Of a DNA stretch of 33,923 nucleotides, positions 24,995-33,923 are shown piece by piece. This stretch comes from Candidatus Sulfotelmatobacter sp. (GTDB lineage: Bacteria; Acidobacteriota; Terriglobia; Terriglobales; Acidobacteriaceae). Location: positions 1-33,923 of the forward strand of contig JADGNQ010000058.1 in NCBI GenBank assembly GCA_017883385.1. The letters are read 5' to 3'. Below the pieces are notes generated by a model that made no database searches, was not told the DNA's origin, and saw nothing but the letters and a program-made list of their open reading frames with translations. The position numbers and the translations under genes were made by a program. Position 1 is the first letter of the stretch. Every line of letters starts with the position of its first letter.

Positions 24995-27900
24995 ATGGCA
25001 CCGTTTTGTCGCTCTGAGGTACGTCTCTTTACTCTTACGCGAGCGTTTGTGCTACTCATAATGGTGGTCATGGCCAACCACCCCACCTTCGATCGCGTAC
25101 GTTTGATCGTGGCGCTGACTGTAGTCGCATTGCTTTGTGGGGCGCTGGTGGCATGTCGAGGGCTTGGTTGGATATGGAATAGGAGATTCGGTCAGCAGGT
25201 GAGTTTCAGCCGTGATATCCGGCCCATCTTGAATCAGAACTGCGTCCCGTGTCACGGTGGAGTGCGGCAGAAGAATGGCGTCTCCTTCATTTTCCGCGAG
25301 GAAGCACTCGGCGTTGGAAAATCCGGACATCGGACGATCGTGCCGGGCAAACCCGATGCCTCGGAACTGATCGCGCGAGTAACTTCGACAGATCCTGAAA
25401 CGCGCATGCCCTACCACGGGCCACCTCTTCCTCCGCAGCAGATCGCGTTGCTGCGCGAGTGGATTAAAGAAGGCGCCAAGTGGGAGGATCATTGGGCCTT
25501 CGTGGCGCCTAAGCCGCAGCTCTTGCCAACGGTGAAGCGATCGGGCTGGGCCCGTCAAGCACTGGACCGATTCATTCTTGCTCGGCTTGAGAAAGAGGCG
25601 CTCGAACCGTCGCCTGAGGCCGATAAGTCCGCCCTGTTGCGTCGGGTTTCGTTGGATCTCACGGGACTATCGCCTACCCGCGAGGAACGAGCAGCATTTC
25701 TGGCCGATTCGTCGCCGAACGCGTATGAGAAACAAGTCGATCGCCTTCTCGCCTCGCCGCGCTATGGCGAGCGCTGGGCGGCATTGTGGCTGGATCTGGC
25801 GCGGTACGCGGACAGCAAGGGGTATGAAGCCGATCGGGACAGGCCTGGTGTTTGGCCCTACCGCGATTGGGTCATTGATGCATTCAATCGCAATCTACCC
25901 TACGACAAGTTTGTAATCACGCAACTGGCAGGAGATTTGCTTCCCGACGCCACTTTTGAGGATCAGATCGCAACTTCCTTTCACCGCCAGACGCCCGACA
26001 ACGATGAGGGCGGAACCGACGATGAAGAGTTCCGCTTAGTGGCCGTAATGGACCGGTCGGCGACCACATGGTCGGTGCTGAATGGCCTCACGATGAATTG
26101 CGTGCAATGCCATTCGCACCCTTATGATCCCATTCGCCACGCCGAGTACTACAAGTCTCTCGCCTTCTTCAATACCTCCCGCGACGCCGACCTTCCCGAA
26201 GACTTCCCGGTCCTGCGTGTCCCAAAGGACAAAAACCGGTATCCAGAAGCCTCGCAGCCTCAGCAGGAGATCGCGAACCTGACGCATTCGGTGGTGGAGT
26301 TGGGCCGGCAGTTGGAGGAACGTGCACACTGGATCCCGTTTCCTATTACTGCCGCGTCAGCCAGTGAAGCACTCGCCCTGCAGTGGGAGGCGGGGGAATT
26401 GGAGCGGGACCTCGCAAGTGTAAAGGACGAGAAAATATCTGCGAAAAAGAAAGAGGGCATAAGGAAGGAGCTTCTCAAAGCGATTGCCGAAACCCGGGAG
26501 TCGGCTCGTTCCAAAGCGTCGGTTAAGCCAGTAGCGTTCCAGGTTCGTGATGGAGAGATGCGATCCGCGGCCAATACTCCGGGAAAGTCGGTGTACGAAC
26601 TGACGGCGACAGCAGATGCGCCTGTTATGACGGCATTGCGCATCGAGGTCTTGCCCGTGAAGGACGAAACTGCCCGCCATACTCCGGAAGACGGCTTTAT
26701 TGTCGACCAGATCGATGCGTGGGTGGTACAGCCGAATGGCTGGCAAACTAAGATCCCTTTCCGCTATTTCGTTTCGGATTCTGAAGACAACCTGGAAGCT
26801 GCCGTGGCACGACGGGCAGACAAGGCAAGGCATGAGTCCGAGGCAGACCCCGGCACAGGCGGCTTTGCGGCAAATCCCAATTTGTTCCGCACTCGTTGGA
26901 CGATAGGAGTTACCGCTTCACCGCTGCAGTTACCCCGAGGCAGCCACCTTAAGGTGCACCTTACGCAGACGGAAAACGTCTCTGACAAGCCGGCCCTCGT
27001 GAAGCGTGCGGTCATCGCCGCCAGCGCGGATTCTTGCTGGTCAGCGCTGATTGACAACGATAACTTCGGCGCCAGCCTTAAACGGCTTACGGACTTGACT
27101 CGCAAAGTGGCGAAGATTCCCAATGTCGAGACTCCCGTGATGGTGGAGGAGTCGGACTATGAAAAGCGAGAAACCCTGGAATTCGAGCGCGGAAACTTTC
27201 TCACCAAGGTAGGTCCCGCCCTCACGCCGGATGTCCCCGGATTGTTTCCAAAACTCCCTGCTGGCGCGCCCCGCAATCGCCTGACGCTTGCAAGATGGTT
27301 CTTTATGCCGGAGCAGCCTTTGACTGCACGAACAGCGGTGAACCGCTATTGGGAGCAGCTCTTCGGCACGGGAATCGTGGAGACGCTGGAAAATTTTGGC
27401 AGTGTGGGTGAGGAGCCCAGTCATCCCGAATTGCTCGATTGGCTGGCGCTGCATTTTCAGAACGACCTCCACTGGGACATGAAGGCGCTGTTACGCGAAC
27501 TGGTGATCAGCGCCACCTATCGTCAGAGTGCCAGAACAACCCCGGCACTCACGGCGAGAGATCCACGCAACCGTTTGCTGGCGCGGGGCCCGCAACAAAG
27601 GCTCACAGCGGAGATGGTCCGAGATCAGGCCCTGATGGCCAGTGGGCTATTGACCGACATCATGGGTGGGCCTCCGGTAATGCCGCCGCAGCCCAAGGGT
27701 GTGTGGAACTCCGTTTACAACGACAGCAAATGGGTGGACGCGACGGGTCCGAACCGATACCGGCGGGCGATTTACACATACATCAAACGCACCAGCGGCT
27801 ATCCCAGTTTTCTTACCTTCGATGCTTCGGATCACGATGTGAGTCTGGCTCGGCGTTTACCGACAAACACACCACTGCAGGCGCTCGTAACCCTGAACGA

Positions 27901-28189
27901 TCCGGTTTATCAGGAAGCTTCCGTGGCGCTTGCCCAGCGCATGATGAAGCAGACCGATGCTCTTGACGAGCGTCTTAGATACGGAGCACGCTTAGTCTTG
28001 TCGCGTGATCCAACCGATGCTGAGTTAGTGACGTTGCGCGCGCTGTTTGAAGAGGCTTTTTCTGCGCCAGATGCACCCGGGAACGCAAGGAGAACCCCGA
28101 GTGCAACGAAAGCATCTGGCAGGGAACTGGCGGCGTTGACGGCGGTGGCCAGCGTTTTGTTCAATCTTGATGCTGTTTTAACCAGGTGA
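24995..28189 (+). CDS. Membrane-anchored cytochrome-like protein with PSCyt1, DUF1549 and DUF1553 domains
   Basis: The protein has about 1064 residues. An N-terminal membrane anchor (LIVALTVVALLCGALVAC) is followed by a cytochrome c-type domain with haem motif C83-VP-C86-H87 (SRDIRPILNQNCVPCHGG), then DUF1549 (LDRFILARLEKEAL, RYGERWAALWLDLARYADSKGYE, FVITQLAGDLLPDA). A second CxxCH at C369-VQ-C372-H373 (MNCVQCHSHPYDPI) follows, and C-terminal DUF1553 (LARWFFMPEQPLTARTAVNRYWEQLFGTGIVET, LLRELVISATYRQSA, PLQALVTLNDPVYQEA). The family is abundant in Planctomycetes and Acidobacteria and is thought to act outside the cytoplasm, often in polymer degradation; its chemistry is unproven. The start is uncertain: ATG 24995 has GGA five nt upstream. 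The stop overlaps the DUF1501 start. Confidence 0.9.
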   Translation: MAPFCRSEVRLFTLTRAFVLLIMVVMANHPTFDRVRLIVALTVVALLCGALVACRGLGWIWNRRFGQQVSFSRDIRPILNQNCVPCHGGVRQKNGVSFIFREEALGVGKSGHRTIVPGKPDASELIARVTSTDPETRMPYHGPPLPPQQIALLREWIKEGAKWEDHWAFVAPKPQLLPTVKRSGWARQALDRFILARLEKEALEPSPEADKSALLRRVSLDLTGLSPTREERAAFLADSSPNAYEKQVDRLLASPRYGERWAALWLDLARYADSKGYEADRDRPGVWPYRDWVIDAFNRNLPYDKFVITQLAGDLLPDATFEDQIATSFHRQTPDNDEGGTDDEEFRLVAVMDRSATTWSVLNGLTMNCVQCHSHPYDPIRHAEYYKSLAFFNTSRDADLPEDFPVLRVPKDKNRYPEASQPQQEIANLTHSVVELGRQLEERAHWIPFPITAASASEALALQWEAGELERDLASVKDEKISAKKKEGIRKELLKAIAETRESARSKASVKPVAFQVRDGEMRSAANTPGKSVYELTATADAPVMTALRIEVLPVKDETARHTPEDGFIVDQIDAWVVQPNGWQTKIPFRYFVSDSEDNLEAAVARRADKARHESEADPGTGGFAANPNLFRTRWTIGVTASPLQLPRGSHLKVHLTQTENVSDKPALVKRAVIAASADSCWSALIDNDNFGASLKRLTDLTRKVAKIPNVETPVMVEESDYEKRETLEFERGNFLTKVGPALTPDVPGLFPKLPAGAPRNRLTLARWFFMPEQPLTARTAVNRYWEQLFGTGIVETLENFGSVGEEPSHPELLDWLALHFQNDLHWDMKALLRELVISATYRQSARTTPALTARDPRNRLLARGPQQRLTAEMVRDQALMASGLLTDIMGGPPVMPPQPKGVWNSVYNDSKWVDATGPNRYRRAIYTYIKRTSGYPSFLTFDASDHDVSLARRLPTNTPLQALVTLNDPVYQEASVALAQRMMKQTDALDERLRYGARLVLSRDPTDAELVTLRALFEEAFSAPDAPGNARRTPSATKASGRELAALTAVASVLFNLDAVLTR

Positions 28190-29700
28190 TGATGACGTCA
28201 GATTCCGAGCTGCGGATGGCATTGGTGCAAGCGCAAACCCGCCGTCACTTTCTGCGCACGATAGGCGGCGGGTTGGGGACGCTGTTCGTGGGGACGTCGA
28301 TGGCGAAATATGCCGGCGCCACGAAGGACGCTGGCCACTCTGAGACTTCAAGTCTCGACTTCACTCGTGATGCCTCCAGTCCGCTCGCCGCATTGCCGCC
28401 TCAGTTTGCCGCCAAAGTACGACGGGTCATCTATCTCCACATGGCCGGAGCGCCAAGCCAATTGGAACTTTTCGAGTACAAACCTGATTTGAAGCGGCTC
28501 GACGGCCAGGATTGTCCCGCGTCCTTCCTCGCCGGCAAGCGTTTCGCATTCATCAGCGGTGTGCCCAAACTCTTGGCATCGCAATACCCGTTCCACCAGG
28601 TTGGACAAAGTGGCCAATGGATCTCCGACCGCCTGCCTTACCTGGAAAAGCATGTTGATGCCATTTGCTTCATCAAGTCCATGCATACTGACCAGTTCAA
28701 CCACGCTCCGGCGCAACTTCTGGTCCAGACCGGGAATGCGCGCCTCGGCTATGCTTCGATCGGCTCGTGGGTGCTTTATGGCCTGGGCACGGAGAATCAG
28801 AATCTGCCCGGATTCATCGTATTGCTTTCGGGGGGCAAGTCGCCGGATGGCGGCAAGCAACTGTGGAGTTCCGGCTTCCTGCCGAGTGTTTACCAGGGCG
28901 TGCAATGCCGCTCGCATGGCGAACCGGTGCTGTATCTGGACAACCCGCCGGAAGTAAGCCGCTCCTTGCGGCGCAGCATGTTAGACGCGATTGATCAGAT
29001 CAATCAACAAACTTATGCAGCGTTCGGGAATCCTGAGACTGTGACACGCATCGCTCAGTACGAAATGGCGTTCCGCATGCAAATGGATGCCACGGACGCC
29101 ATGGACATTCGCAAAGAGCCCGATTCTGTCCACGCGATGTACGGATCGAAGCCGGGCGAGGCCAGTTTTGCCAACAACTGCCTGGTGGCACGGCGCCTGG
29201 CGGAACGGGGTGTGCGATTCATTCAGCTCTACCACTGGGGATGGGATTCTCACGGAGCAGACGCAAAGGAGGCGCTAAACCTCGGTTTCGCTGACCGCTG
29301 CCGTGAAGTGGATCAACCCACTGCGGCGCTGTTAGCTGATCTGAAAGAGCGGGGCATGCTCGAAGACACACTCGTGGTCTGGGGTGGCGAATTTGGCCGG
29401 ACGCCGATGCGGGAGAATCGCAATGGTCAGGAAATGAAGTATGTCGGTCGGGACCACAACCCGGGCGCTTTCACGATTTGGCTGTCTGGGGGCGGCGTGA
29501 AGCCTGGAATAACCCACGGCCAAACTGACGAGATGGGATACGAGATCGTGAAGGATCCAGTCGAGATCCGCGATCTGCATGCGACCATGCTTTACTTGCT
29601 CGGCTTCGACCACCACAAGCTCAACTATTCCTTTCAGGGCCTGGAACAGAAGTTGACCAGTGTGAAACCGGCGCGGATCGTGACTGAGGTTTTGGCATGA
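28189..29700 (+). CDS. DUF1501 protein, Tat-exported, sulfatase/alkaline-phosphatase-like fold
   Basis: The 503-residue protein has a twin-arginine signal (QTRRHFLRTIGGGLGTLF, with R18-R19), so it is exported folded. DUF1501 blocks include VIYLHMAGAPSQLELFEYKP, SGQWISDRLPYLEKHVDAICFIKSMHTDQFNHAPAQLL, GYASIGSWVLYGLGTENQNLPGFIVL, HWGWDSHG, VVWGGEFGRTPM and GRDHNPGAFTIWLSGGGVKPG. The family resembles alkaline phosphatase/sulfatase metalloenzymes; His/Asp-rich motifs such as GRDHN may bind metal. The ATG at 28189 overlaps the preceding TGA by one base (TGATG); a GTG at 28186 and an ATG at 28192 are alternatives. The adjacency with DUF1549/DUF1553 is the common arrangement, so they probably work on the same extracytoplasmic substrate. 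Confidence 0.92.
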   Translation: MMTSDSELRMALVQAQTRRHFLRTIGGGLGTLFVGTSMAKYAGATKDAGHSETSSLDFTRDASSPLAALPPQFAAKVRRVIYLHMAGAPSQLELFEYKPDLKRLDGQDCPASFLAGKRFAFISGVPKLLASQYPFHQVGQSGQWISDRLPYLEKHVDAICFIKSMHTDQFNHAPAQLLVQTGNARLGYASIGSWVLYGLGTENQNLPGFIVLLSGGKSPDGGKQLWSSGFLPSVYQGVQCRSHGEPVLYLDNPPEVSRSLRRSMLDAIDQINQQTYAAFGNPETVTRIAQYEMAFRMQMDATDAMDIRKEPDSVHAMYGSKPGEASFANNCLVARRLAERGVRFIQLYHWGWDSHGADAKEALNLGFADRCREVDQPTAALLADLKERGMLEDTLVVWGGEFGRTPMRENRNGQEMKYVGRDHNPGAFTIWLSGGGVKPGITHGQTDEMGYEIVKDPVEIRDLHATMLYLLGFDHHKLNYSFQGLEQKLTSVKPARIVTEVLA

Positions 29701-29749
29701 GACGCTTCCCGAATCTCTTCCCAGCCAGCTTCCGAAGGTATTTGCGTTC

Positions 29750-31216
29750 ATGACAGTGTGGGGGCGCCGCGTCTCCGGGCCGTTGCGCCTAGGCGTCCTC
29801 GCGCTCGTACCTATTTTGATCGTATTAGTCCTCTTGCTGGTCTTCCCACCTGACGGAAACGAGCGGGCGGAATGGGCGCAATTCATCGGGCGCTTTCACC
29901 CTTTGGCGGTGCACTTTCCAATCGCCCTCATTCTGCTGGTGCCGATTTTAGAATTGGCAGGACTCAATTCTCGCTCTGCCCATCTGCGCCTCTCCGCTGG
30001 CTTTGTGCTCGGTCTCGCGACGATTGGCGCAACCGTGGCCGCAATGCTCGGATGGTGTCTGGCGCTAAGCGGCGGATATTCCGGACCGCTGTTGACACAG
30101 CACATGTGGGGTGGGATCTCGCTGGCGGCAGTCTGCTGGCTGTGCTGGATGCTGCGCGCCAGTGCGAACGAACCAAGACTGGGGCTTCTGTATGCAACCG
30201 CGCTGGCGACCGGCGTTGTTCTGGTGGCTTGGACCGGATACCGCGGCGGGCAGTTATCTAAAGGCGAAGATCATCTCACCGAGTACATGCCCGCTGGGTT
30301 GCGGCACTCGCTCGGAATCTCTAATGCCAGCCGGGCAGTATCATCGAGCAGGGCGAATACCTTTTACGGTGCGCGGGTTGAACCTATCTTCGCGGAACGC
30401 TGCTTCACCTGCCACGGTCCGAGCAAACATCAGGCAAACCTGCGGCTCGACAGTTACAAATCATTGATGCGAGGCGGCAAGGATGGACCAGTCATCCGGG
30501 CCGCAAACGTTCAAGGCAGCGATCTCTTTCGCCGAATTGCCTTGCCTCCCGGTCATGACGACTTCATGCCCAAGGAAGGCAAACGACCCCTGTCATCGGA
30601 TCAGGTGAAAGTGATCGAACTTTGGATTGGCGCAGGCGCCTCAGACACACTGCCCGCGGATGCCATCAAAGATGCTCCCGCTGCTTCCGCGTCCCCGACG
30701 TTAGTTGCCGAGGTGAACTTCGGGGAGATTGACCCTGTCGCGGTCACAAAACGGAGGGCAACAGCCGCACCCGCGCTCGCCCAACTGCAAAAGCGATTTC
30801 CGAACATCTTGGAGTACGAGTCACGAGGCTCGGCCGATCTCCTTTTGAACGCTTCGATCCTGGGACCGAAATTTGGCGACAGCGATTTAGCAGTCTTATC
30901 CCCACTGGCTGAACAGATTACGGTTGCAGACTTCTCTCGCACCGCGATCACCGACCGTTCTGCGACCGCTATCGCCGCCATGAAACGACTGCGTGTCTTG
31001 CGGTTCATGTATACCAGGATCACCGACACCACGTTGCAAGGGCTCGGGGCCCTGGACCAACTTGAGTCTTTGAGTGTCTTCGGCACGCCGGTCACACCCG
31101 CAGCATTGCCGACCGTCGCAAAGCTGCCCAAGTTGGCCCACTTTTATGCCGGCCAAACCGCAATTCCAATCGGGATCTCCGTCCCGGATGCGTTGATGGG
31201 CAAGCTTGTATTTTGA
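29750..31216 (+). CDS. DUF2231-like membrane domain fused to cytochrome c and leucine-rich repeats
   Basis: The 488-residue protein carries an N-terminal membrane anchor, then a DUF2231-like block of about four membrane segments (GRFHPLAVHFPIALILLVPIL, LGLATIGATVAAMLGW, HMWGGISLAAVCWLCWML, GVVLVAWTGYRGG). Next is an exported PSCyt1-type haem domain with C218-FT-C221-H222 (ARVEPIFAERCFTCHGPSKHQANLRLDSYKSLMRGG; MPKEGKRPLSSDQVKVIELWI). The C-terminus from about 380 has several leucine-rich repeats (VADFSRTAITDRSATAIAAM, LRVLRFMYTRITDTTLQGL, LESLSVFGTPVTPAAL, LAHFYAGQTAI). The ATG at 29750 has GAAGG upstream. It lies 49 bp after DUF1501 on the same strand. A plausible role is an electron-transfer or docking partner for the DUF1549/DUF1501 pair (inference). 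Confidence 0.87.
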   Translation: MTVWGRRVSGPLRLGVLALVPILIVLVLLLVFPPDGNERAEWAQFIGRFHPLAVHFPIALILLVPILELAGLNSRSAHLRLSAGFVLGLATIGATVAAMLGWCLALSGGYSGPLLTQHMWGGISLAAVCWLCWMLRASANEPRLGLLYATALATGVVLVAWTGYRGGQLSKGEDHLTEYMPAGLRHSLGISNASRAVSSSRANTFYGARVEPIFAERCFTCHGPSKHQANLRLDSYKSLMRGGKDGPVIRAANVQGSDLFRRIALPPGHDDFMPKEGKRPLSSDQVKVIELWIGAGASDTLPADAIKDAPAASASPTLVAEVNFGEIDPVAVTKRRATAAPALAQLQKRFPNILEYESRGSADLLLNASILGPKFGDSDLAVLSPLAEQITVADFSRTAITDRSATAIAAMKRLRVLRFMYTRITDTTLQGLGALDQLESLSVFGTPVTPAALPTVAKLPKLAHFYAGQTAIPIGISVPDALMGKLVF

Positions 31217-31640
31217 GTTTCCCCCGTCGAGATCAAGGTCATGCGGACCAGAATCAGGCTGGCAATCCGGAGATTATTCCGAGCCAGAAGGTCCGGTTAA
31301 CAGATTGCCCTTGACCTCGAAGCCCGTCGCTGGATGGCCTCCGGTTGGGCCGACAATCCATTCAGAATGCTGGGTTTTCGTGAACTCATCGGAATGGCGG
31401 ACGGTTGCAGGATAGGCACGATTTCGCTGTGAAGGTCCCCCCTTCAGAAAAAACCCAAAAAAACAGCTTGGATAGTCGCTCGATATGGGGTATTTTTGCC
31501 GACATTGGAATCTGGAGCAAGGCCCGGTTTTCACCAAGCCTAGATCTGGGGACATTTCGGTTTCGCGATTTGAAGACACCCCCTGCCTTCCGCGATTCCA
31601 GGTGAAGTGAGGTCTCGCCAGCTCCGAGAGGAATCCAGCC
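31217..31640. other. 424-bp region with no recognisable gene
   Basis: Short open frames exist on both strands (for example minus 31274-31579), but none shows a family motif or a good ribosome site. A small GC-rich hairpin, TGAAGG-TCCCC-CCTTCA at 31430-31446, is followed by two A-runs rather than a T-run. It could hold a promoter for the gene at 31641; no clear -35/-10 pair was found. Confidence 0.5.
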
Positions 31641-33923
31641 GTGAAATTCCCTCTATGCCTGTCCGCCCTGTTAGCGTTTTCTCTCTTGAACTGCGATTCG
31701 TTCGCGGGTAGCGGAGAACAACCTCCGGCCGCTGACTTGAATCACTCTTCGGCTGTCATCTCTTCTCCGGAAGACGGAACGGTCTCAACTCCGTCACAGT
31801 TCGTGATCCCAGGTCCACAGCGATCTTTTTTACGCATGGCAGGGATCAGTCAAAAAATTGCGCCTGAAGAAGTCCTGCCGTTGCTGGGGCGGAATGTGTT
31901 CATCCAGGGTTATGAAGGGTCCGCCCGGCCAACTGAGTTCCTCGTCCTGCTGAGGCGATACGTTGTACAGGCGAGGGAGTTGGCGGCTTTGGCCGCGGAC
32001 AATGGCATGGTGATTCGTGTTTCCAATTGTGCCGACGCCAGACCGCTTCTGCACATTCTCGGTTATCGAACCCGGGAGAATTGTGGTGATCCTGGGACGT
32101 CCTTGCAGACGGAAGATCCTGAGAGGGCTTTCCTGGCAATCGATTCCGGATTCCCCCTCCCCGAACTGGAGCAGACGCTGCAGGGCGGTAAGCCCTTCGA
32201 GTACCCGTTCTCCTCTTATGCTGTGCCGGTGCTCTTCACCGAAAGCGACTGGACCAAAGCGAGCACGAAGAACCACAAGGAAAACAGCAAAGACTTGCTG
32301 GACACGATGCTGAACGACCCAGCGGTGGCGCGCCTGTACTGGGCCCTCTCCCGGCTCGATCCCGAAACCAGCAAATCTTTGCAGCAAACGATTGGGATCG
32401 GAAAACTTCTTCCTTACGCCGCGGTCCTCGACTTTTACGGGAGGGGGCTCTGCATCAGCGCGGGCCGAGTCAATGTGCCGGGAGGAGCGGGTGCAGAAGC
32501 TGCATGGAAAGACCTGGTTGGAGCCAGTCCCGCGTCTCCCGCGGCTTTTGTCTCGAGATTGATGGCCAAGGACAAGGGTTGGCTTGTCGCTTATTTTGAC
32601 GTGCTTTCACGAGTGAGTGGAAGTCAGCAGGCCTATTTTACGGAGCCGCATCGACTGCGGCTGTTTTACGCGGGGCTGCGCGCCCCAGATCCTTCCTCTC
32701 CCGCCACCCGGGGTTCCTTCAGACCAGCGCCTGGGCTGTTGCTTCTTGCCACTCGACTTCAGTTAAGGAGCGGTGAACCGCTCGTTCCAGGGAATCTCGA
32801 CGTCTGGAAAGACATTCTTCTCCGGGGGCATAACGCTAGTTTTGCACGCAGGGCGGGGAAGGAGACTGCCAGCCTGGCCGGTCCGGATCAGCTTCTGCAA
32901 ATGATGTTCGCCCTGTCTCGGGCTCCCACCGAAAGCGGACCTCTGCAGATTTACATGGCAATCAGTGAACTTGATAGCAGACGATCTCCGGAACATCACC
33001 TGGCGGCCGCCACGGTTCGCCTGTTAGCCCGCAAATTCGAGGATTTTAGTGATCAGTATCGGATTTTTTCGGAGTTTCCAGAGTTAAGCGACGAGTCGAT
33101 CGTGCTGTTTCTGGACGTAGCTCAAGGGCTGAACGGCATGCCCACATCTGTGCGTGGGAACGCCTTCGGCAGCTTTCAGGCAAATGTCGGAATCTGGCAG
33201 ATTCTCGCCCGCCAGGGCCAGATTTCGAAATCGGAGCTGAATGACTCTTGGCAGCAGGTAGTCAAGCCTTTCGCCACGATTCGATCGGCTGCCCAATTAT
33301 ATGACGCGGGACGAGCATCGCTGGGAGAGATATTCCGCTTTTCCACCGGCAAGGCTAGACCTTCGCAGGACGAAATCATCGATTTGCTGGCGGGACCTCG
33401 GCAGAATTCTCCCGAGGGAAAGCAGATGCACCGGGAACTTGCTGGGAAGATTCGCGCCGTACTGGACGACCAGCGACTGGTCTCCCTCGACACGCTTCTG
33501 ACGCTTGGAGATGCGTTGGCGGAAAAGGCGCATGGGAAACAACCCGCCGAATACCTCATCCACCTGGCTGGCCAGACGCGAGAATTCGAGATGCCGCGGC
33601 CTATCTTTACAAACGGCGAGAGAACGGAATGGGCTGCGGGAATCTACAACAATCATCACACCGACGTGCAGATGCGGACCGATTTGCCGAGCGTCCTCAA
33701 GTCTCCTACGGCTTCGCGCGCACAAATTGAAGAGGCGCGCGGTCAGCTCGCCTCGTTCCTGAGAGATACTCTCGTCGGTTTGAACTATGCCTACTACGAG
33801 CCGCCGGGTGCGCAGGCGCTGCACAATAATCCGCTCTTCGTCCGCTCCCACGACTTTGCCGGGGAGACGGTCGGTGGCATGAAAACACTCTGGCAGGCGC
33901 CAGAGCTCCTGGGCGCAGGTTCT
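31641..33923 (+). CDS. Large exported protein of unknown function (3' end outside window)
   Basis: An uninterrupted frame runs from GTG at 31641 to the window edge, at least 761 residues. GAGAGGAA lies about 8 nt before the GTG. The N-terminus is a signal peptide: MKFPLCLSALLAFSLLNCDSFAGS. Cleavage could be by signal peptidase I after SFA, or at the Cys as a lipoprotein, although Asn before the Cys is unusual. The mature part has no motif I recognise. It has mixed helical segments such as LARLYWALSRLDPETSKSL, LQMMFALSRAPTESGPLQ and VLFLDVAQGLNGM, and a conserved-looking tail (FLRDTLVGLNYAYYEPPGAQALHNNPLFVRSHDF). There is no haem motif. The long open frame at normal codon usage leaves little doubt it is coding; the function is unknown. 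Confidence 0.85.
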   Translation, partial: MKFPLCLSALLAFSLLNCDSFAGSGEQPPAADLNHSSAVISSPEDGTVSTPSQFVIPGPQRSFLRMAGISQKIAPEEVLPLLGRNVFIQGYEGSARPTEFLVLLRRYVVQARELAALAADNGMVIRVSNCADARPLLHILGYRTRENCGDPGTSLQTEDPERAFLAIDSGFPLPELEQTLQGGKPFEYPFSSYAVPVLFTESDWTKASTKNHKENSKDLLDTMLNDPAVARLYWALSRLDPETSKSLQQTIGIGKLLPYAAVLDFYGRGLCISAGRVNVPGGAGAEAAWKDLVGASPASPAAFVSRLMAKDKGWLVAYFDVLSRVSGSQQAYFTEPHRLRLFYAGLRAPDPSSPATRGSFRPAPGLLLLATRLQLRSGEPLVPGNLDVWKDILLRGHNASFARRAGKETASLAGPDQLLQMMFALSRAPTESGPLQIYMAISELDSRRSPEHHLAAATVRLLARKFEDFSDQYRIFSEFPELSDESIVLFLDVAQGLNGMPTSVRGNAFGSFQANVGIWQILARQGQISKSELNDSWQQVVKPFATIRSAAQLYDAGRASLGEIFRFSTGKARPSQDEIIDLLAGPRQNSPEGKQMHRELAGKIRAVLDDQRLVSLDTLLTLGDALAEKAHGKQPAEYLIHLAGQTREFEMPRPIFTNGERTEWAAGIYNNHHTDVQMRTDLPSVLKSPTASRAQIEEARGQLASFLRDTLVGLNYAYYEPPGAQALHNNPLFVRSHDFAGETVGGMKTLWQAPELLGAGS

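Noticed and set aside
31430-31446. Hairpin TGAAGG-TCCCC-CCTTCA as a rho-independent terminator
   Set aside because: It is followed by A-runs instead of a T-run on the plus strand, and on the minus strand the T-run precedes the stem, so the terminator pattern is not met.
31274-31579. Minus-strand frame of 101 codons in the 424-bp gap
   Set aside because: It has no ribosome site and no recognisable motif; it was considered as a transposase relic, but no DDE or helix-turn-helix pattern is visible.

Overview
The window looks like about 34 kb of chromosome from a soil-type bacterium, most likely an Acidobacteriota member near Koribacter/Solibacter. This is an inference. It rests on moderately high GC, frequent GTG/TTG starts, a DUF1549/DUF1553 + DUF1501 pair (common in Planctomycetes and Acidobacteria), ergothioneine genes, multi-PAS kinases and a purine-salvage cluster. 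No rRNA, tRNA, CRISPR array, integrase or intact insertion sequence was seen.

Left part (1-7771). An arsenic operon on + (arsR 3' end, arsM, arsC, acr3) covers sensing, methylation, arsenate reduction and arsenite efflux. A purine scavenging cluster follows on +: adenosine deaminase, a secreted purine nucleoside permease/phosphorylase-like protein broken by a 1-nt frameshift, guanine deaminase and an NCS2 purine permease. At 7080-7771 lies a formate dehydrogenase graveyard. The 3' part of fdhE (minus strand, in-frame stop) abuts, head to head, the 3' part of the cytochrome b (gamma) subunit gene (plus strand, frameshifted).

Middle part (7808-16351). A four-gene minus-strand cluster encodes a UBP-type zinc finger, a response regulator fused to a thioredoxin-reductase-like flavoprotein without the CxxC motif, a cyclic-nucleotide-binding-domain histidine kinase, and a class I pyridine nucleotide-disulfide oxidoreductase. 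The middle genes abut with no spacer (TGAATG at the first junction if the upstream start is used, TAAATG at the second). This is the best candidate for a poorly described system: a redox/two-component module whose output domain is an enzyme. A small membrane protein is divergent from it, and the shared promoter region holds a 13-bp tandem direct repeat. Next are egtB-egtD (ergothioneine) on minus, with a divergent PhzF-family gene lacking the catalytic Glu.

Right part (16369-33923). A glycine-betaine/choline-type ABC importer (ATPase, permease, lipoprotein; ATGA overlaps) on minus diverges from a signalling operon on +: a 7-PAS histidine kinase, a REC-HDOD regulator and a REC regulator with a degenerate HD-GYP domain. 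A DUF1549/DUF1553 cytochrome, a Tat-exported DUF1501 protein and a DUF2231-cytochrome c-LRR protein follow, probably an extracytoplasmic degradative or redox unit. After a 424-bp region with no recognisable gene, a long open frame (31641 to the window edge, at least 761 residues) encodes an exported protein of unknown function.
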